A stretch of DNA of 27,185 nt. Origin: an uncultured Clostridia bacterium. Lineage in GTDB: Bacteria > Bacillota > Clostridia > UMGS1810. The stretch's first letter is position 1. Every line of letters begins with the position of its first letter. The stretch spans positions 1 through 27,185 of the forward strand of contig CAJLYL010000015.1 of the NCBI GenBank assembly GCA_905210855.1, written 5' to 3'. This document shows, piece after piece, positions 22,247 to 27,185 of the stretch. The position numbers and the translations under genes are program-made. The notes below the pieces were generated by a model, which was given only the letters and a program-made list of their open reading frames with translations, was not told the DNA's origin and searched no databases.

Positions 22247-24031
22247 TTAATTAACTTGCTTTTTGCCTATTGTTTGCCTTATTACAAGCAATGTAACTAT
22301 CATAAGAACTATTGACAGCGGCAGCATGACAAGTGCATTCGGCACAAATCCAGCTATCGCATAGCAAACGAATGACACAGCCGCAACCGTTAGCGCATAT
22401 GGCAGCTGAGTTGTAACATGGTTGATGTGGTTGGACTCCGCACCGGCTGACGACATAATGGTCGTATCGGATATCGGTGAGCAGTGGTCGCCGCAAACCG
22501 CGCCCGCCATGCAAGCCGATATAGCGATGATGGTTATATTGCCGCTCTCAAAGCCGAATACATTGATAACTATCGGTATGAGTATGCCGAAGGTTCCCCA
22601 CGATGTACCCGTCGAGAATGAAAGCCCCACTGCAATCAGGAAGATGATAGCCGGCAGGAACTTCATAAAGCTGCCTGCTGAGCCCTGCACGAGTGCCGCA
22701 ATGCATTCCTTGGCGCCGAGGCTGTCTGTCATGCCCTTGAGGGTCCATGCGCAGGCAAGAATCATTATCGCCGGAACCATTGCCTTGAATCCCTCCGGAA
22801 TAGCCTCCATGCATTCGTTAAAGGTTATAACACGTCTTGCCGCAAAGAATATCACCGTAAGAATAAGTGTTATAAACGAACCATATACCAGACCGACAGA
22901 CGCGTCACTGTTTGAGAAAGCGGTTATAACGTCTCTGTAACCCTCCTCGCCGACAGTGAAGAAACCGCCGGAATAAATCATACCGAACACGCAGCAGATG
23001 ATGAGCGTGATAACAGGCAGAATCAGATCGATAACCTTGCCTTTTTTGGAGAGAACTTCGTTATTCTCCTTTGTCTGCTCCGCTCCGCCCGTTGTAAACA
23101 AATCACCCTTCGCGGCGTTTGCCTCGTGGATTGTCATCGGGCCGTAATCAAACTTGAGCAGGGTTATCGTAATCATCATTACTATGGTAAGTATCGCATA
23201 GAAATTATACGGTATTGCGCTCAGGAACAGCTGAAATCCATTCATGCCGGAATCCTTTGCAAATCCGCTCACTGCCGCCGCCCATGATGAAATCGGGGCG
23301 ATTATGCACACGGGAGCTGCCGTTGCATCTATAAGGTACGCAAGCTTTGCCCTCGATATCTTGTGCTTGTCAGTAACGGGGCGCATAACGCTGCCGACCG
23401 TGAGGCAGTTGAAATAATCGTCTATAAATATAAGCACACCGAGGAGTACCGTCATCAGCTGAGCACCGACTTTTGTCTTGATTCTATTTGACGCCCACTG
23501 ACCGAATGCGGCGCTGCCGCCTGCTTTGTTCATCATGGCAACCAGTGCGCCGAGAACCACCAGGAACAGCAATATACCGATGTTATATGAATCCGCAATA
23601 CTGCCCACAAATCCGTCTTGGAACACATGAACCACCGTTCCGACAAACGAAAAGTTTGAGTAAAGCAGACCGCCGGCAACTATACCGATGAAAAGCGATG
23701 AATAAACCTCCTTGGTGATGAGAGCAAGCGCTATGGCGATGAGCGGCGGCAGCAGCGCAAGCAGAGTTCCGTATGCCTTGCTTGTGGGTGCGGCGTCTTC
23801 GTCGCTTTCCCCGTCAGCCGCTTCTTCGTCCGATGCACCGCCGCTGACTGCCTGATTTTCACCATCAAGCGATATCGCCTCGGCGTCTCCCTCGTTTGCG
23901 ACAACCTCTGTCTGCACGGCTGTCGGCGTTTCCTCCGGCTCTGCCGCCGCAAAAAACGGCACAGCAAGCAGCAGCGACATCATAACGATTGCCGCAATTG
24001 CCGCAAAAACGCGTTTTGTCTTGATTTTCAT
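22247..24031 (-). CDS. nhaC: NhaC-family Na+/H+ antiporter with N-terminal signal peptide and acidic linker
   Basis: A 594-residue polytopic membrane transporter. Beginning near residue 88 there are about ten or more hydrophobic segments. NhaC-type blocks include IDDYFNCLTVGSVMRPVTD, YLIDATAAPVCIIAPISSW, GTSWGTFGILIPIV and CGDHCSPISDTTIMSSAGA, the last two typical of the conserved transport core. It likely exchanges sodium for protons, though relatives also exchange malate/lactate or other organic ions. Unusually, the N-terminus is a Sec-type signal sequence (residues 1-30, ending FFAAAEPEE) followed by about 55 residues rich in Glu, Asp, Ala and Gly before the first core helix. It has a strong promoter of its own, with GGAG seven bases before the ATG. 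Confidence 0.9.
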   Translation of the reverse strand: MKIKTKRVFAAIAAIVMMSLLLAVPFFAAAEPEETPTAVQTEVVANEGDAEAISLDGENQAVSGGASDEEAADGESDEDAAPTSKAYGTLLALLPPLIAIALALITKEVYSSLFIGIVAGGLLYSNFSFVGTVVHVFQDGFVGSIADSYNIGILLFLVVLGALVAMMNKAGGSAAFGQWASNRIKTKVGAQLMTVLLGVLIFIDDYFNCLTVGSVMRPVTDKHKISRAKLAYLIDATAAPVCIIAPISSWAAAVSGFAKDSGMNGFQLFLSAIPYNFYAILTIVMMITITLLKFDYGPMTIHEANAAKGDLFTTGGAEQTKENNEVLSKKGKVIDLILPVITLIICCVFGMIYSGGFFTVGEEGYRDVITAFSNSDASVGLVYGSFITLILTVIFFAARRVITFNECMEAIPEGFKAMVPAIMILACAWTLKGMTDSLGAKECIAALVQGSAGSFMKFLPAIIFLIAVGLSFSTGTSWGTFGILIPIVINVFGFESGNITIIAISACMAGAVCGDHCSPISDTTIMSSAGAESNHINHVTTQLPYALTVAAVSFVCYAIAGFVPNALVMLPLSIVLMIVTLLVIRQTIGKKQVN

Positions 24032-24097
24032 AAGATTTCTCCGTTCCGGGGATTTTTAATATTATCCCCTCTTTTGTTTTTTTGCATAAGCAATTTG

Positions 24098-24126
24098 ATT
24101 TTACCACCAAATTGAATTATTGTCAA
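24098..24126 (-). promoter_or_regulatory. Strong promoter of nhaC
   Basis: On the minus strand there is a perfect TTGACA (24121-24126), a 17-base spacer ending TGG (extended -10) and TAAAAT (24098-24103). The leader contains a GGGGAT/ATCCCC hairpin (24048-24053 with 24064-24069) just before the ribosome binding site, which might tune translation. Confidence 0.8.
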
Positions 24127-24195
24127 TATCCGCCGTAAAAAAGCCGCAAAGCCGAAAAAATCTGTTGAAAATTCAAAAACACTTTTTATAGGATT

Positions 24196-24726
24196 CTACT
24201 CCGCCGCCGGTTTATAAAATTCAACCGAATTCCCGTGCTCCGATATTATGTCCGCCAAATCGGCTGTTTTCAGGCACACCGTCGCCGTATTATCGTTGGG
24301 GTGAATGCCGATAAGCCCGGGTGTGAGCGACAAAATATCAAAAAGCTCCTCGGTGAGCTCACAGCTCGGCCTCGCCGTCAACATCGGGGTTATAAAATAA
24401 CTGATGTATACAAAATATCAGAGAATTTATAAATACCGCCGCTGCCATCCCTCTGGAAACACTGTATATATCTATGTGATATTTTGTAAGCATATCCTTT
24501 GCCGCGTCGTTGTTGAGCGAACAGATTATCGGTATGGGCGCCCCTGCTGTGTAAAAAAATCGCTGCCCATGTGTATGAATTGTCTTGCAATTGCCGCAAT
24601 AAGCAGTTTGCCGTCTCTGCCCTGCTCAATTGCTGTGGCAAGCGCCCTCTTTGTGACAACCTCGCCGCGATTCAGCCTTTCATACAGGCTGAGCATTCCG
24701 AAGGTTTTTATGTTATCGCAATTCAT
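24196..24726 (-). pseudogene. Unrecognised gene broken by two compensating frameshifts (about 176 aa if restored)
   Basis: The first frame runs from MNCDNIKTFGMLSLYERLNR to DFFTQQGRPYR and stops near 24526. Adding one T to the T7 run (24553-24559) would continue it as DFFYTAGAPIPIICSLNND and on through IYSVSRGMAAAVFINSL to a TGA at 24359-24361. Removing one base just before that stop joins the third frame, CELTEELFDILSLTPGLIGI, which runs to the TAG at 24196. The whole interval is 531 bases, a multiple of three, as expected if a one-base loss and a one-base gain compensate. I recognise no family. A real pseudogene, transcriptional slippage at T7, sequencing errors, or two or three small overlapping genes are all possible. 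Confidence 0.6.
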
Positions 24727-24746
24727 ATCTTCACCACCATGAGAGC

Positions 24747-24778
24747 ATTATATCAGGGGGCATAGCCAAAATATGCCC
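24747..24778 (-). promoter_or_regulatory. Extended -10 promoter with a dyad, upstream of the frameshifted gene
   Basis: On the minus strand TGATATAAT gives a TG-extended perfect TATAAT (24747-24752). No good -35 box is seen. A 7-bp inverted repeat GGGCATA/TATGCCC (24758-24764 with 24772-24778) covers the -35 zone and could be an operator. Confidence 0.45.
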
Positions 24779-24783
24779 ATTTC

Positions 24784-24809
24784 AAAAAAACGAACCGCGT
24801 CACAGTTCG
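24784..24809 (-). terminator. Intrinsic terminator overlapping the end of the cpsB-like gene
   Basis: A stem beginning CGAAC and ending GTTCG (24791-24809) extends to 7 bp with a G-U pair and is followed on the minus strand by seven Ts (24784-24790). The stop codon of the cpsB-like gene lies inside the stem. A T5 on the other side would allow weak bidirectional use. Confidence 0.8.
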
Positions 24810-25507
24810 TTTTTCAGCAACATATCGGCATTTCCGAAAAAAAGCCCGTCCGCATATTGTGCAAATTTCTTTTTGGCAATATCATAAGCATGACCTATAT
24901 CGCACGGGCGCATGGTCATGTTGTGCATATCGCTGCCGACAACACAGGTTCGTTCCGCGTCGAGCAGCATTTTCACAAACCGTCTGCCGTGAATGGTCTT
25001 GAATGCCTCGGCATTAAGCTGAATCGGAAAACCGAGGCTGAGCAAATCAAAAATGCTCTTGCCCATCATGTGATAATACCTGTCCATATGCGCAAGCACT
25101 ATCTTCACTCCGGATATGCTCAAATCATACACATTCTCCACAATATTCTCGTGCCAGCCGCCATACGGCATCTCGAGCAGCAGATAATCCGTGCCCTCTA
25201 TGCAAAGCTCATGCAGCCCCTGCGCACCGATGAGGCAATCGTCATATGCCACCTCAAAGCCGCGCAGAATCCTCGGCAGCGCCATGCCGCGGTTCTCCGC
25301 ATAGGCGGCAAGTCGCTCATAGGCGCCGTCACGCGCGGCAATCGCATCGGCAATGCTCTCTCCGCTGTTGTGATAATAATGCGGCGTGGCAACACTGCAC
25401 ACAACCCCTTGGCTAACCGCGTCGCAAAGCATATCCGCGCCGATTTCCTCCGTCTGTGCTCCGTCGTCTATACCGGGCAGAAAATGTGAATGAAAATCTA
25501 TAAGCAT
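24800..25507 (-). CDS. cpsB: CpsB/CapC-family tyrosine-protein phosphatase (PHP domain)
   Basis: A 235-residue cytoplasmic metal-dependent phosphatase that removes phosphate from the tyrosine-rich tail of the partner kinase (25523-26308). The PHP signature opens the protein: DFHSHFLPGIDDGA (residues 4-17). It is followed by VATPHYYHNSGES, a mid-protein LLLEMPYGG block, VLAHMDRYY and the late VVGSDMHNMTMRPCDIG, which provide the remaining metal ligands. Length is slightly below the family mean (about 245-255). It starts 15 bases after the kinase stop with a GGTGG ribosome binding site and is the last gene of the three-gene module, closed by a terminator. No glycosyltransferases or flippase are in view. 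Confidence 0.92.
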   Translation of the reverse strand: MLIDFHSHFLPGIDDGAQTEEIGADMLCDAVSQGVVCSVATPHYYHNSGESIADAIAARDGAYERLAAYAENRGMALPRILRGFEVAYDDCLIGAQGLHELCIEGTDYLLLEMPYGGWHENIVENVYDLSISGVKIVLAHMDRYYHMMGKSIFDLLSLGFPIQLNAEAFKTIHGRRFVKMLLDAERTCVVGSDMHNMTMRPCDIGHAYDIAKKKFAQYADGLFFGNADMLLKNEL

Positions 25508-25522
25508 CTGTTACCACCTTTA

Positions 25523-26308
25523 TTATTTATTGTGCTCTCTGTCGCTGTATTCATATCTGTAACCGTAAAGATAGCCCTTGTAGTTTTTGTACTTATAGCT
25601 GTAATATTTATTCTTCGCGTTTTCGTCGCAGTTCATGACAAACCCGAGAATCTTCGCCTCGGAGTGCTTTATAACCTCAATGGTCTTGTCCATCATGTCA
25701 TAGGTTGACACGCCCTGCCTTACCACCAGTATCATTCCCGAGCACCTCGGCGCAATTATCATTGCGTCCGTAACCGACATTATCGGCGGAGTGTCTATAA
25801 ATATGTAGTCATATCTCTCGGCAAGCTCGTCCAGCAGATTGGACATCTCATCGCTCATGAGCAGCTCCGTGGAGTTCATGGGGATTTCCCCGGCAGGTAT
25901 GCAGTCAAGGTTGCCCATGACATTTTTCTGAATCGCCTCGTCCACTGTGGAAAAGCCGCACAGAATATTTGATATACCTATATCCTTGTTTATCTTAAGG
26001 TATCTGTGAACCCTGGGCTTGCGCAAATCGCAGTCCACCACTATGACCTTGGCCTCGGTGCAGGCAAAGGTGTAGGCAATGTTGATTGTAGCGGTGGTTT
26101 TGCCCTCCGCCGGCTGCGAGCTCGACACAAGTATGGTCTTGCCCTTATCGGATTTCGGCAGGGAAAACATGATGTTTGTGCGCGCGGCTTTGTACGACTC
26201 AAGCGCGTTAAAACTTGTGTCGTCGTTTATGATATACGCGCCCTCGGCGTTGTGCAGTCCCTCGTCCTTCTTCTTGAATTTAAGCAGATTTGACAAATTA
26301 ATCTTCAT
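25523..26308 (-). CDS. cpsD: Bacterial tyrosine kinase (BY-kinase), CpsD/CapB type
   Basis: A 261-residue autophosphorylating ATPase controlling exopolysaccharide length and export. The P-loop is SSQPAEGKTT (63-72), Walker A' is VVDCDLRKP (90-98), and Walker B is YIFIDTPP. The C-terminal 25 or so residues hold a tyrosine cluster with nine or ten tyrosines (from KNKYYSYKYKNYKGYLYGYR on), the usual autophosphorylation site. As in other Gram-positive systems the membrane activator is a separate protein, here the CpsC-like gene directly upstream (12-base gap). A GGAGGTG ribosome binding site precedes the ATG. The phosphatase follows. Confidence 0.95.
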   Translation of the reverse strand: MKINLSNLLKFKKKDEGLHNAEGAYIINDDTSFNALESYKAARTNIMFSLPKSDKGKTILVSSSQPAEGKTTATINIAYTFACTEAKVIVVDCDLRKPRVHRYLKINKDIGISNILCGFSTVDEAIQKNVMGNLDCIPAGEIPMNSTELLMSDEMSNLLDELAERYDYIFIDTPPIMSVTDAMIIAPRCSGMILVVRQGVSTYDMMDKTIEVIKHSEAKILGFVMNCDENAKNKYYSYKYKNYKGYLYGYRYEYSDREHNK

Positions 26309-26320
26309 GACCGCACCTCC

Positions 26321-27010
26321 TTAGTGAAATATCTCTCCGAGAACATTGATATCGTATCTGCGCACCAAATCCTCACTTGTTCTGATTTTTGTATCGAAAA
26401 TCTCTATCATAAATGTGATTGCCGCAGCGACTATAAAGCCGAGAATAAACCCGAGCAAAAGCGCCTTTTTCACACCCGGCTTGGACGGAATAAGCGGCAT
26501 ATTGACATCATCCACAACCTCTATCGCGCCGCGCTTGAACACGCTGAGCATCTTGCGCGGAGCATTGTACATAATGCTCTTGCAAATGACATATGCGTCC
26601 TCCGGCTCATATGCCGTCACATTTATGGAAAGCAGCTCCGTCTCGTTTACCGAGGCAACGCTCATCATTGAGGCGATATCTTTCCAAGTGTATTTATAGC
26701 CGATATCGGCGCTGACATCCTCCAGGAATGAGCGTCCGCGCAGAATCTCCATGTATGTAGTGCTCAGCGCCCTTGACGAATCTATCTCGTACTGGCTTAT
26801 GCCGTCGCCTGCCTGCACGTCGGAATCCGACATACAGTTGACATATATCGTGCCGCTCGATGTGTAGGTCGGCGCTACCATAAACACGTTGTATACCACG
26901 GAAAGCACCACGCACACAGCCACGGATATTGCAAAAATTCTTTTGTAGTTTAAGAATATCTCAAGCAAATCCTTCAGCGACATAGTGCCGTTTTCTTCAT
27001 TATTGTACAT
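26321..27010 (-). CDS. cpsC: Wzz/CpsC-family chain-length determinant and kinase activator
   Basis: A 229-residue membrane protein. The first transmembrane helix is about residues 24-47 (IFAISVAVCVVLSVVYNVFM), the second about 186-208 (LLLGFILGFIVAAAITFMI). Between them lies the extracytoplasmic domain. A proline-containing segment MPLIPSKPGVKK just before the second helix is the family's hallmark, and the short cytoplasmic tail after it would contact and activate the kinase encoded next. It is the first gene of the module, with a strong promoter at 27094-27123. An alternative start at residue 10 (MSLKDLLEIF) is possible, but the AAGG upstream of the first ATG favours the longer form. Confidence 0.9.
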   Translation of the reverse strand: MYNNEENGTMSLKDLLEIFLNYKRIFAISVAVCVVLSVVYNVFMVAPTYTSSGTIYVNCMSDSDVQAGDGISQYEIDSSRALSTTYMEILRGRSFLEDVSADIGYKYTWKDIASMMSVASVNETELLSINVTAYEPEDAYVICKSIMYNAPRKMLSVFKRGAIEVVDDVNMPLIPSKPGVKKALLLGFILGFIVAAAITFMIEIFDTKIRTSEDLVRRYDINVLGEIFH

Positions 27011-27093
27011 AAAATATCTGCCTTTCTTTTTTTAAATGAGCGGCAATTTCTTGTTAAAAGCAATACTTTAATCAATCGTTACCAACCTTAAAT

Positions 27094-27134
27094 ATTTTAC
27101 CACAGTTTGATATATCGTGTCAAGCAATATATCA
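27094..27134 (-). promoter_or_regulatory. Promoter of the cpsC-cpsD-cpsB module with an overlapping dyad
   Basis: On the minus strand there is a perfect TTGACA (27118-27123), an 18-base spacer ending TGG (extended -10) and TAAAAT (27094-27099). The inverted repeat TGATATAT (27108-27115) and ATATATCA (27127-27134) with an 11-base spacer is centred on the -35 box and could be a repressor site. A leader of about 75 bases follows; nothing else is seen to the window edge. Confidence 0.7.
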
Positions 27135-27185
27135 TTTGAGTTTCCCCATTTTTTCAGCAGCAACCGAAACCTATATCAGGAAACA

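Overview
The window looks like part of a chromosome of an anaerobic, probably gut-associated Firmicute of the class Clostridia. The evidence is Gram-positive-type gene content (HPr kinase/phosphorylase with HPr, BlaI/BlaR1, a CpsB/CpsC/CpsD tyrosine-phosphorylation module, bifunctional Rel, a KdpD/KdpE-like pair), strong AGGAGG-type ribosome binding sites and recognisable TTGACA/TATAAT promoters. Base composition looks moderate in GC. I cannot name a genus from sequence alone. No rRNA, tRNA, CRISPR array, complete insertion sequence or prophage is visible.

Layout: (1) 1-2061, minus: hprK - ROK glucokinase - murB (cut by the window edge), a carbon-control and cell-wall operon. (2) 2337-4886, plus: a polar amino-acid ABC transporter (lipoprotein, permease, ATPase), followed at 5022-5936 by a serine acetyltransferase. 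(3) 6017-8796, minus: an autoregulated blaI-blaR1 pair with two clean operators and an unusually large BlaR1 sensor domain. (4) 8973-11612, minus: an 879-residue secreted protein of unknown function. (5) 11750-14361, minus: a KdpD-like short sensor kinase, a KdpE-like regulator and an amidohydrolase, with no kdp pump genes in view. (6) 14610-17413, minus: ptsH (HPr), then across a terminator uvrC and queH. (7) 17715-21872, plus: recJ-rel, divergent from ptsH. (8) 22044-24031, minus: an NhaC-type antiporter and a 43-codon small membrane ORF. (9) 24196-24726, minus: an unrecognised gene broken by two compensating frameshifts. (10) 24800-27010, minus: a chain-length/tyrosine kinase/tyrosine phosphatase module for exopolysaccharide or capsule.

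The main non-genic discovery is a dispersed palindromic element of about 130 bp in three copies (3234-3360, 14408-14537, 21882-22011). Its flanks align without gaps in all three, but the roughly 54-bp core lying between inverted arms is flipped in the third copy relative to its flanks. One copy sits inside the ABC transporter operon, between binding protein and permease. The second striking structure is at 22163-22214: a 15-bp perfect inverted repeat that would bury the start codon of the 43-residue membrane peptide in a stem while a smaller hairpin presents its Shine-Dalgarno sequence in the loop.

Together the genes form a housekeeping and accessory mosaic: sugar-phosphotransferase signalling (HPr/HPrK), amino-acid uptake with cysteine synthesis, envelope sensing (BlaI/BlaR1, KdpD-like), DNA repair (UvrC, RecJ), the stringent response (Rel), ion homeostasis (NhaC) and surface polysaccharide control.
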